From Pelomonas candidula (GTDB lineage: Bacteria; Pseudomonadota; Gammaproteobacteria; Burkholderiales; Burkholderiaceae_C), in the NCBI RefSeq assembly GCF_043555985.1, contig NZ_JBIGIC010000001.1, positions 620,001 to 684,000 of the forward strand: DNA of 64,000 nucleotides, written 5' to 3'. The first letter of the stretch is position 1; every line of letters begins with the position of its first letter. This document shows, one piece after another, positions 22,208-33,386 of this stretch. A program made the translations under genes and the position numbers. Below the pieces are notes generated by a model. That model was not told the DNA's origin, did not search any database, and was given only the letters and a program-made list of their open reading frames with translations.

Positions 22208-24532
22208 TCAGAGCGCCATCATGGAACTCTTGTAGACGCCGCAGCCCACGTACAGGTCACCGGCCTTGACCACGTAGGACATCTTCTCCTGCGGCTTCTG
22301 GGTCTGCGGATGCGGCATGGTGTATTGCACCCAGCCCGGGCCTGCATCGGCCTGTTCGATGATGGCCCGCACCAGCCCGGCGCCGGCCGCGCCCGCCACG
22401 TCCTGCACGCGCTGGCCCACGCGGGCGGGGTTGCCGGCAAAGCCCAGGTAGCGGCCGTCGGCATCGAGGGCGAAGACGTACATGTCGCGGTCGAACAGGC
22501 CGCTGTCGGGTGCGTTGATGCGGCGCAGCAGCGCCTCGCGCCCGCCGCCCTCGCGGTGCAGGGCCAGCGTGCGGTCCACCAGCGCGCGGGCCTCGTCGGC
22601 CGTGCCCTGGGGCAGCTTGAACACGGCCACCGACTCGGTCAGCAGCTGGGCGCGGTTCTGCAGGTCGTTGGCCTGGGCCACGGCCTGCTCCACCATGGCG
22701 CCGTTGCGTTGCGTCAGCGTGTCGAGCTGGCGGATGGCGGTGGTGATCTCGGTGAGGCTGGCACTTTGCTCGGCGCTGGACGCGGAGATCTGCGACATGT
22801 GCTGGGCCACTGCACGGACGCCGCCGGCGATGGCCTCGATGCGGTTGCCGGCGGTGCGGATGAGCCCCACGCCGGCGTTGACCTGGTCCGAGGAGCTGGT
22901 GATGAGCTGGCGGATCTCCTTGGCCGATGCGGCCGAGCGCTGGGCCAGCGTGCGTACCTCCGACGCCACGACCGCGAAGCCGCGGCCGGCCTCGCCCGCG
23001 CGGGCCGCCTCGACAGCGGCGTTGAGCGCCAGGATGTTGGTCTGGAAGGCCAGCGAGTCGATGACGCCGACGATCTCGTCCATGCGCTTGGCGCCGGCGG
23101 CGATGGCCTCGATGGAGGCAATGGCGTCCTTCATGCCCGCAGCCCCCTGCTCGGCCGTCTCGCGCACCTGCTGGGCCGAAGCGTCGGAGGATTGCGCGGC
23201 CTCGGCGTTGACCTGCACGGTGGAGGCCAGCTCCTGCACGCTGGCCGAGGTCTCTTCCAGGTTGGCGGCCTGCTGCTCGGTGCGCTCCGACAGCGCCTGG
23301 TTGCCCTGCACCAGCTGGTCTCCCGAGCCCGACAGCAGGGCTGCGTTGCTGCGCACCGTGGCCACCATGAAGGCGATGTTGTGAACCATCACGGCCATGG
23401 CGCCGGACATGTCGGACAGCTCGTCGCGGCCGCGGAAGCGCACCAGGTGCTGCAGGTTGCCTTCGGCCGTGCTCTCCATGAAACGCAGCACCTGGCGCAG
23501 GTCGGCCAGGAAGCTGACCTGGAAGGCCAGCATCAGGTAGGTGAACAGCAGCATCACCAGGCCCGAGCCGCCGGCGACCAGCCAGGCCTTGCGCACCAGT
23601 TCGCCGCGCCGGGCCTGCAGCGTCTCGCGCATGGCGGTGTTGACGTCGTGCTGGTAGGCGCCCAGCACCTCGACGACGGCACCCGTGTCGGCGAAGTAGC
23701 GCTCGGCCTCGTCGGTGCGCATGCCGGTCTTGAAGCGCTGGCGGTGGTCCTGCACCAGCTGGTCCACCGCCGCGACGGCCTTGTCGAAGGTGGGCGTGGT
23801 GAAACCCTTCTCGGCCAGGATGCGCTGGCCTTGCCGCACGGTGCGCGTGTCGGAGGCGAGCTCGTCGACCAGCAGCCCCATGGTGGCGATGTCGGCGCCG
23901 TCGGCGCCCGGCGAGCTGAGGACAGTGGCGCCGCGCCCCCGCACGAGGCCCAGCTGGTCGCGCCAGCTCGGCAGCCGCATCACGGCCATGTCCATCAGCA
24001 GGTAGGTCAGCGGGTCGGGGTCGTAGAGCAGGTCGGAGCGTTCCGCCAGCTCGTAGGTCAGCCGTGACAGCTCCTCCACCAGCTCGCTGTGCAGGCTGAA
24101 GGCCGCGCCCACGGGCTGGCCCTCGAGCTTGCCGTACAGCTGACGCAGCCGGTCGCGCAGCGCGGGCCAGGCGGGCGGCGCGTCGGCACCGGCCGCCTGC
24201 ATGGAGGCATCCAGGGCCACGATGGCCTTGTCGAGTTCGGCGCGCACGGCATCGCGGCGCGCCGCCAGCGAGTCGTCACCCAACAGCATCATGTTCGTCA
24301 GGCCCCGGTGGGACTGCAGGGCCCGCGTCAGCGTGTTGGACTGCTCGATCCAGCCAATGCCCTCCAGCTCGGTTGCCGTGAGGCGCAGGTCGTCCTGGTT
24401 GCGCAGCAGCATCATGGTGACGATGCTCACGAGCGGTACGGCCGCCAGGATGAACAGCAGCGTCAGCTTGGTGCCGAATCGCAGCTGCCGGACGGCCCAC
24501 ATGCCGGGGTTGAGCAACTCTTGAGCGCGCAT
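22208..24532 (-). CDS. Methyl-accepting chemotaxis protein 2 with C-terminal Cache domain
   Basis: A 774-residue chemoreceptor. Seen: TM1 about residues 20-43, a periplasmic helical domain (TRALQSHRGL near its start), TM2 about 317-337, HAMP, and the signalling tip VIDSLAFQTNILALNAAVEA near residue 510. After the methylation helices, a further globular domain from about 644 carries LFDRDMYVFALDADGRYLGF and GWVQYTMPHPQTQKPQEKMS, then LYVGCGVYKS. That is the pattern of a single Cache (sCache_2) domain, here on the cytoplasmic side. Start MRAQELLNPGMW at 24532; the frame upstream is not protein-like. It probably senses an internal as well as an external cue. Confidence 0.9.
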   Translation of the reverse strand: MRAQELLNPGMWAVRQLRFGTKLTLLFILAAVPLVSIVTMMLLRNQDDLRLTATELEGIGWIEQSNTLTRALQSHRGLTNMMLLGDDSLAARRDAVRAELDKAIVALDASMQAAGADAPPAWPALRDRLRQLYGKLEGQPVGAAFSLHSELVEELSRLTYELAERSDLLYDPDPLTYLLMDMAVMRLPSWRDQLGLVRGRGATVLSSPGADGADIATMGLLVDELASDTRTVRQGQRILAEKGFTTPTFDKAVAAVDQLVQDHRQRFKTGMRTDEAERYFADTGAVVEVLGAYQHDVNTAMRETLQARRGELVRKAWLVAGGSGLVMLLFTYLMLAFQVSFLADLRQVLRFMESTAEGNLQHLVRFRGRDELSDMSGAMAVMVHNIAFMVATVRSNAALLSGSGDQLVQGNQALSERTEQQAANLEETSASVQELASTVQVNAEAAQSSDASAQQVRETAEQGAAGMKDAIASIEAIAAGAKRMDEIVGVIDSLAFQTNILALNAAVEAARAGEAGRGFAVVASEVRTLAQRSAASAKEIRQLITSSSDQVNAGVGLIRTAGNRIEAIAGGVRAVAQHMSQISASSAEQSASLTEITTAIRQLDTLTQRNGAMVEQAVAQANDLQNRAQLLTESVAVFKLPQGTADEARALVDRTLALHREGGGREALLRRINAPDSGLFDRDMYVFALDADGRYLGFAGNPARVGQRVQDVAGAAGAGLVRAIIEQADAGPGWVQYTMPHPQTQKPQEKMSYVVKAGDLYVGCGVYKSSMMAL

Positions 24533-24635
24533 GGATGACCTCCCAGAGTCTGCCAATGTGCCAGTGCTGCCCGGCAATTGCGCATCGATTGCAATCCGAC
24601 CCGTGACCCAAATCACGTGAGATGGCCGGGTGGCG

Positions 24636-26057
<1,422 letters not shown>

Positions 26058-26209
26058 GGGGGTGTCCCGTCAGATTCGAAAGCCGCGACTGTCTCCTGCC
26101 GTGCCCGGGCTGGCAATTCGCAGTCGCCCGCGGGTGACGAGGGTCATGGTCCTGTCGGCTGAGCACCGTCCAAGTTCTGGTGCAATGCGCCGCATCAAGG
26201 GGAGATCGA

Positions 26210-26851
26210 ATGGACGTCGAGAACACATCGGGCCAAGGTCCGGCGAGCCGCGTGCCACCGGAAATCCGGCGCTGGAACTGGGGTGCGTTCCTGCTGAACT
26301 GGATCTGGGGCATCGGCAACAACACGCTGGCGGCGTTGCTGGTGATGGTGCCGTTCGTGGGCCTGATCTGGATCTTCGTGCTGGGCGCCAAGGGCAGTGA
26401 ATGGGCCTGGCGCAACAAGCGCTGGGAAAGCGTCGAGCAGTTCCACGCCACGCAGCGCCAGTGGGCTAAGTGGGGCGCCATCGTGTGGGGCGCCTCGCTG
26501 GCGGTTTTCGCACTGATCTTCGTGCTGGTCTTCGGCCTGCTGAAGGACTCCGAGGCCTACAAGATGGCGCAGGCCCGCCTCGCCGCAGACGCGCGCATCG
26601 TGGAGATCGTCGGCCAGCCGATGTCGACCGGCATTCCGATGGGCAGCATCCAGGTGTCCGGCCCTGACGGCTCGGCGCAGCTGTCCTTCAGCGTGGAAGG
26701 CCCCCGCGGCAAGGGCACGGCCTACGTCGCGGCGCGCAAGTCGCTGGGGCAATGGAAGATCGAGGGTCTGGCCTTCCAGGAAGACGACACGCAGCGGCGC
26801 ATCGAGCTGGTACCAGACACGCATGGCGCCGATGTGGAGTCCGCCACGTGA
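26210..26851 (+). CDS. Membrane protein with Coa1-like C-terminal domain
   Basis: A 213-residue protein. Seen: the N-terminal RRWNWGAFLLNWIWGIGNNT stretch typical of small DUF-type membrane proteins, TM1 about residues 39-60, TM2 about 87-111, then a soluble domain from about 118. That domain carries EIVGQPMSTGIPMGSIQVSG and FSVEGPRGKGTAYVAARK, which resembles the Coa1 family (cytochrome c oxidase assembly factor 1). Bacterial Coa1-domain proteins are poorly characterised. Strong ribosome site AAGGGGAGA before ATG 26210. Its stop overlaps the GTG of the reductase downstream. Confidence 0.78.
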   Translation: MDVENTSGQGPASRVPPEIRRWNWGAFLLNWIWGIGNNTLAALLVMVPFVGLIWIFVLGAKGSEWAWRNKRWESVEQFHATQRQWAKWGAIVWGASLAVFALIFVLVFGLLKDSEAYKMAQARLAADARIVEIVGQPMSTGIPMGSIQVSGPDGSAQLSFSVEGPRGKGTAYVAARKSLGQWKIEGLAFQEDDTQRRIELVPDTHGADVESAT

Positions 26852-27891
26852 CCGCGTTGCCACGCATCCTCGTCACCGGCGGCACCGGCTACATCGCCGG
26901 CGTGCTGATCCGCCAGCTGCTGGCCGCGGGCTGGCAGGTCCACACCACCGTGCGCGACCTGGCGCGCGAGCCCGCGCTGCGCGGGCTGCTGGGCGTGGCG
27001 CCGGGTGACGAACAGCTGCGCTGCTTCCGGGCCGACCTGCTGCACGACGCCGGCTGGGCCGAGGCCGCGGCCGGCTGCAGCCACGTCGCCCATCTCGCGT
27101 CGCCGCTGCCGCCCGGCGTGCCGCGCGATGCCAACGAGCTCATCGTGCCCGCCCGCGACGGCGCGCTGCGGGCGCTGAAGGCTGCGCGGGATGCGGGCGC
27201 GCGGCGGGTCGTCATGACATCGTCCGTTGCCGCCATCGCCTACGGCCACGGTCCCGGCGAGCACCACTTCACCGAGCGCGACTGGACGCGGCTGGAGACG
27301 CCGGGCATCCCGGCCTATGTGCAGTCCAAGACCATCGCCGAGCGCGCCGCGCGCGACTGGGTGGCGCGCGAGGGCGGCGGGCTGGAGTTCTGCGCCGTGA
27401 ACCCGTCCGTCGTGCTGGGCCCGGTGGCCAGCGCGGACTACTCGGCCAGCGTCTTCCTCGTGCAAAGCCTGCTGCAGGGCAAGCTGCCCGCCCTGCCGCG
27501 CATCGGCTTCGGCGTCGTGGACGTGCGCGACGTGGCCGAGCTGCACTGGCGCGCGCTCAACGCGCCCGGCATGGCCGGCGAACGCTTCATCGCCTGTGGC
27601 GGGTTCACGTGGCTGCGCGATGCCGCGGCGCTGCTGCGCGAGGAACTGGGCGACCAGGCGAGGCGGGTGCCGACGCGGCCATTGCCCGACTGGGCCGTGC
27701 GCCTGCTGGCGAAGGTCAGCCCGACCGTGCGTGCAGCGGCGAGCGAGCTGGGCGTCGTGCGGCACCAGGATTCGACGCATGCGCGCGACGTGCTGGGCTG
27801 GGTGCCACGGCCGCCGCGGGAGGCCATCCTGGCGTCGGCGCGGGACTTGATCGCGCTGGCACACGCCCCGGCCGGGCGGCCGGCGCGCTGA
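26848..27891 (+). CDS. NAD-dependent epimerase / dihydroflavonol reductase-like protein
   Basis: A 347-residue extended short-chain dehydrogenase. Seen: nucleotide-binding GGTGYIAG (residues about 11-18), the strand VMTSSVAAIAYG with the catalytic Ser, and the YVQSK (YxxxK) pair. NPSVVLGPVASADYS follows. The motif set is that of the dihydroflavonol-4-reductase/cinnamoyl reductase branch that reduces carbonyls with NADPH. GTG 26848 overlaps the previous stop (GTGA), so it is coupled to the Coa1-like gene. Physiological substrate unknown. Confidence 0.9.
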   Translation: MTALPRILVTGGTGYIAGVLIRQLLAAGWQVHTTVRDLAREPALRGLLGVAPGDEQLRCFRADLLHDAGWAEAAAGCSHVAHLASPLPPGVPRDANELIVPARDGALRALKAARDAGARRVVMTSSVAAIAYGHGPGEHHFTERDWTRLETPGIPAYVQSKTIAERAARDWVAREGGGLEFCAVNPSVVLGPVASADYSASVFLVQSLLQGKLPALPRIGFGVVDVRDVAELHWRALNAPGMAGERFIACGGFTWLRDAAALLREELGDQARRVPTRPLPDWAVRLLAKVSPTVRAAASELGVVRHQDSTHARDVLGWVPRPPREAILASARDLIALAHAPAGRPAR

Positions 27892-27909
27892 TGCGGCGGC
27901 TGGCGCCCG

Positions 27910-29064
27910 TCAGCCCAGCCACTGGCGCAACCAGGCGTACACCTCGGCACTCGACAACAGGTCCAGGTGGCCCGTGTCGTGCACCAGGGCCTGGTGCTCC
28001 GGCTCGAACCCGAGGCCCAGCGCGCTGGTGACCGGCACCAGGCCGTCGCCCTGCAGCGATGCCTTCGCGCTCCCGCCGGCCGGGCCGACGCAGGCGGCAA
28101 CGGCAAAGCAGCGGGCACCGCCCGGCAAGCCGATCCGGTCGGCTTCAGTCGTGCCATCGTCGCTGGCCGGACCTTTCAGGACGTTGCCCAGCCGGAAGTC
28201 GTTGATGCCAGCACTGCGCATCTGGCCCAGCCGGGCCAGCGGGGCCGCGTACAGAGCGCCGCCGAGCAGTGGGTCCACGCCATGACCCGTGGGGTCCGGC
28301 GCGCCGAGGTGCGGCGTGCCCAGGCAGACCAGATCGTCCACGCGCCCCGGCCAGCGCAGGCCGCCGCGCTGCATCAGCGGGCCGTGATGGATGGCGCTGC
28401 GCGCGACCAGGCCACCCATGCCGTGCCCGACCATCACCAGCCGTTCGACCGGCTGCGGCCAGGCGCTGTACAGCCCCTCCATCAAGGGCGCCAGGATTCG
28501 GCCGTTGGTCGAGACGCTCAGGCCGCTGTTGTAGTGCAGGTAGACAGGCGTGTAGCCCAGCTCACGCGCGAGCGCCTCGCCATGGTCGTGCCCGGCGCGC
28601 TGCCATTGGAGGTCGTTCAGGCACAGGTCGTGCAGCAGCACCAGCAGCTTTGGCGTCGTTCCGCCCGGGCGCGAGCGCAGCGCATGGCGCTCCAGCGGCA
28701 GCGGGCGGCCGGCATGGCGGAATTGCATGGCAATGGCCAGCGGGTGGTCCGTCGTCGCGAGATGGTCGCCCAGCACGCCGTTGAGCGCCGCCAGCGTGGC
28801 CTCCCGCTCCGGGCTCGGGGCCTGGCGCGCATCGGGGCCAGCCAGGGCCGGCGCCAGCCAGCCCAGCAGGGCTTCGGCGCTGTCGTCCGCGTTGCGTGTC
28901 GCGCCGTGCTCGTGCGGCGCGGTGGCGCCCGGCCCCGGCTGCTGCGGGAGGCTGCTGACGCGGGTATGTATCGCCTCGACGAGGCTGGCCAGGCCAGCCA
29001 CGGTGTCGGCCGTGAGATGCGCGGCACCGCGCAGGTCGGCGGCTTGCAGAAGAGGTTGCGTCAT
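27910..29064 (-). CDS. PGAP1/lipase-like alpha/beta-hydrolase with Gly at the nucleophile position
   Basis: A 384-residue soluble alpha/beta-hydrolase-fold protein. Seen: a helical N-terminal region (residues 1-130), LLVLLHDLCLNDLQWQRAGH, GYTPVYLHYNSG, the elbow VGHGMGGLVARSA, then LVCLGTPHLGAPDPTGHGVD, a late Asp (GDGLVPV) and VHDTGHLDLL. The family normally has GHSMGG; here residue 215 is Gly (codon GGC, one base from AGC), so classical Ser hydrolysis should be lost. The ATG at 29064 overlaps the stop of the trypsin-like protease gene (ATGA), so the two proteins are made together. No signal peptide, hence cytoplasmic. Confidence 0.85.
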   Translation of the reverse strand: MTQPLLQAADLRGAAHLTADTVAGLASLVEAIHTRVSSLPQQPGPGATAPHEHGATRNADDSAEALLGWLAPALAGPDARQAPSPEREATLAALNGVLGDHLATTDHPLAIAMQFRHAGRPLPLERHALRSRPGGTTPKLLVLLHDLCLNDLQWQRAGHDHGEALARELGYTPVYLHYNSGLSVSTNGRILAPLMEGLYSAWPQPVERLVMVGHGMGGLVARSAIHHGPLMQRGGLRWPGRVDDLVCLGTPHLGAPDPTGHGVDPLLGGALYAAPLARLGQMRSAGINDFRLGNVLKGPASDDGTTEADRIGLPGGARCFAVAACVGPAGGSAKASLQGDGLVPVTSALGLGFEPEHQALVHDTGHLDLLSSAEVYAWLRQWLG

Positions 29065-30113
29065 GGTCGGGCAGGGCTCTCGCCGGTGGTCAGGGTCATC
29101 AGCACGTCGGCGTACCAGGCGCAGTTCAGGCCCAGTGATTCGTCCAGTACGGCGTCGCGCGTCGCCATGTCCATGCGGCTGGAGTGCACGCCCAGCAGGC
29201 ACCAGCGCGGCCGGGCCGGCGTGGCCGGGTCGACCCGCGTCAGCACCGGCGAGCCGCTGCAGCCCCGGTGCATGCGCCCATCGGTCAGAAAGTAGCCCAG
29301 CCCCTGGAAGCGGATGCCGTAGCAGGAGGCGACGCTGGCCTGCCGCACGACGGGCAGGTGATGCACCGTGTCGAAGAACCCCAGCGGGAATGCCGGGATG
29401 GCGAGTCGGTCGCCGACCTCGAACAGGTCGAATCCGACCGCCAGGTGCTGGGGCCCGAAGGCGCACACCACGCAGTGGGTCGGCATCGCCGCCCGGTCGA
29501 TCTCCAGCAGCGCGACGTCGATCTCGCCGCCGCTGTCCTGAGCCTGGCGCCACACGGCCACGCCGTCACGGTGCAGCAGGATCGACAGCCGGCTCACCTG
29601 CGTCAGGTCACTGGCGTCGGTGTGAAGCTCGATCTCGATGCGATCCGGCGCATGCTGGGTGGGAGCGTCGAACAGCACATGGCGGCTGGTGACGAGGTAA
29701 AGCCGGCCATCGCGCTCGAAGAAGAAGCCGCTGGCGGCCGTCAGCGCCGTGTTGCCGGAGAAGGTCAGCACCCGTGTCACGCCGAAAAGGGCTTCGTCCT
29801 GGGTGCGCTCGTTGGCGGCGGTGCCGGGGCGGGTCAGCAACGCCACGGGCAGCTGCCGCGAGCCGTGCCCGCGCTCCCAGGCGTCGCGCCGGTCGGACCA
29901 CACCTGCTCGGTCTCACCGGTGGCGCCGGGCTGGTTGACGGCATCGAGCATCGGGTTCGACGCCAGCGACTCGCCGCGCGCTGCCGACTTGGCGCCTTGG
30001 CGCTGCAGTTCGGCGTGCTCTGCGGAAACGGTCGCAACGGGCGTGTTGTCCGGCTGCTCGCTGGCGGCAGCCGGAGCCGCATCAGCGATGGGGGTATCGG
30101 ATCGGGACGACAT
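29061..30113 (-). CDS. Cytoplasmic trypsin-like serine protease
   Basis: A 350-residue protease. Seen: a disordered N-terminus (residues 1-100, Ala/Glu/Gln-rich), a chymotrypsin fold with His145 (LVTSRHVLFD), Asp199 (GEIDVALLEI) and Ser286 in RGCSGSPV. No signal peptide, membrane span or PDZ domain, unlike Deg/HtrA proteins. ATG 30113 is chosen for GAGAGGAG seven bases upstream; ATG 30146 lacks such a site. It is coupled by a four-base overlap to the hydrolase-like gene. The ribosome site sits in an inverted repeat (30114-30141). In bacteria, orphan trypsin domains coupled to hydrolase-fold proteins are suspected conflict-system parts; here that is only a hypothesis. Confidence 0.85.
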   Translation of the reverse strand: MSSRSDTPIADAAPAAASEQPDNTPVATVSAEHAELQRQGAKSAARGESLASNPMLDAVNQPGATGETEQVWSDRRDAWERGHGSRQLPVALLTRPGTAANERTQDEALFGVTRVLTFSGNTALTAASGFFFERDGRLYLVTSRHVLFDAPTQHAPDRIEIELHTDASDLTQVSRLSILLHRDGVAVWRQAQDSGGEIDVALLEIDRAAMPTHCVVCAFGPQHLAVGFDLFEVGDRLAIPAFPLGFFDTVHHLPVVRQASVASCYGIRFQGLGYFLTDGRMHRGCSGSPVLTRVDPATPARPRWCLLGVHSSRMDMATRDAVLDESLGLNCAWYADVLMTLTTGESPARP

Positions 30114-30147
30114 GGGACAACTCCTCTCAAGGACTTGTCCCGACAAG
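30114..30147 (-). promoter_or_regulatory. Operator-like dyads over the protease ribosome-binding site
   Basis: A perfect dyad CTTGTC-CC-GACAAG spans 30134-30147. A further half site GGGACAA (30114-30120) mirrors TTGTCCC (30135-30141) with the ribosome site between them. The arrangement would suit either repressor binding or an mRNA hairpin that holds the ribosome site in a 14-base loop next to the ATG. Confidence 0.55.
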
Positions 30148-30262
30148 GGCGACGCTTCCGCCGGTGGCGCTTCAAGCTAGCCAGTGCGGGGCGGTGTCAC
30201 TGCAGCGTGCCCCGGTAAGCGGCTAATGTACTGCCAGGCCCTGCGGCACGCCTGCCGGGCGC

Positions 30263-32506
<2,244 letters not shown>

Positions 32507-32558
32507 GGCGGAAGTGGAACACAGGCGCGTCGGCGCCTGCCCGCCGGCCCGGGCAGCC

Positions 32559-32807
32559 TCAGCGCAGGGATCGCCCGCCGGCGCGGTTCAGCAAGGTCGT
32601 GAGGTGCTTGCACACGTTCTCGCCGGTCGTCGTCAGGCGCAGCGTGCCGCCCTGCCATTCGAGCCAGTGCAAGGCCACGTAGTCGTCGATGTAGTCCTCG
32701 GGGATCTCGCCCGCGCGCCGCTGCTTGAGCAGGTCGACGGTGGGTAGCAACCGGTCACGGAGCACGTCGCGTCGCGTTGCAGCGGGGGACGAGGCGGATG
32801 AGGTCAT
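32559..32807 (-). CDS. Small hypothetical protein upstream of the helicase, 82 residues
   Basis: Not recognised. Seen: helix-forming VLRDRLLPTVDLLKQRR, acidic EIPEDYIDDYVALHWLEW, then TLRLTTTGENVCKHLTTLL. The order could fit a winged-helix-like fold. ATG 32807 has GGAG seven bases upstream. It ends 52 bases before the helicase GTG, so co-transcription is likely. No cysteine pairs or membrane span. Confidence 0.7.
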   Translation of the reverse strand: MTSSASSPAATRRDVLRDRLLPTVDLLKQRRAGEIPEDYIDDYVALHWLEWQGGTLRLTTTGENVCKHLTTLLNRAGGRSLR

Positions 32808-32825
32808 CGAGATCTCCGGAAAGGA

Positions 32826-33359
32826 TCAACGCGGACGGGGCTTCGTGCCGGAGTGGAACACAGGTGGGGGGAAGGTTGATGTCAGGGGTGCGAAATCGGC
32901 GTGGCGGCGCCCGGGTAGGTTGGGGTGAACGGAGTGAACCCCACCGAACCGTGCCGGCCCGACGTTGGGGTTCGCGGGCTCACCCCAACCTACCGAGCTG
33001 GCACCAACCCAGGCGAATAAAGCCGCTGCTGCATAGAAAGCGCCGAAGAGCCCTCCCGCCAGAGCCTCTGTACGCGAAAGCTCGAAGGTCTCCACCGCTC
33101 GTCCCTGTTGCGTTTGGACGAGTACGTAGAGCAACCATGCAGCAAGTTGCGCCACAAAGACTCCGGCAAGCCAAGGCGGGAAACCGTCACGCTTCGTGAT
33201 AAGCAGGTAGACGCAGAAGGCCCTCCAAATCCATTCGATGATGGAAAAGACAGTGACTGTTGCGGCGTGCAGCTTTCCTGATCGAATCAAGCAGCAATCC
33301 AGCACCTGCGCAGCGCCGATTGCCAAGGCGCAGAGCATCAACGGCGATTCAAGCGCCAT
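32826..33359 (-). CDS. Small membrane protein whose 3' end runs through a repeat element
   Basis: A 177-residue frame. Seen: residues 1-120 are a plausible four-helix membrane protein (hydrophobic segments about 5-22, 31-55, 62-82 and 100-120). Residues after about 121 (SVGWGEPANPNVGPARFGGV) are simply the translation of the MITE-like repeat at 32914-32994 and the sequence beyond it. The original protein was probably shorter and lost its stop when the repeat inserted. Family unknown. It is 27 bases downstream of the caspase-deacetylase gene on the same strand. Confidence 0.65.
   Translation of the reverse strand: MALESPLMLCALAIGAAQVLDCCLIRSGKLHAATVTVFSIIEWIWRAFCVYLLITKRDGFPPWLAGVFVAQLAAWLLYVLVQTQQGRAVETFELSRTEALAGGLFGAFYAAAALFAWVGASSVGWGEPANPNVGPARFGGVHSVHPNLPGRRHADFAPLTSTFPPPVFHSGTKPRPR
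32914..32994. repeat. MITE-like 81-bp inverted-repeat element
   Basis: Perfect 15-bp terminal inverted repeats GGTAGGTTGGGGTGA and TCACCCCAACCTACC. The inside is also nearly self-complementary (GAACCCCACCG against CGTTGGGGTTC), so the whole unit folds into one hairpin. Sequences of the type GTAGGTTGGGGTGAAC are familiar dispersed repeats in proteobacteria. It lies in the 3' part of the membrane-protein frame 32826-33359. No target-site duplication is obvious. Confidence 0.75.
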
Positions 33360-33386
33360 TTGTTTGGTGCTGGTGTTGAGGTGAAA

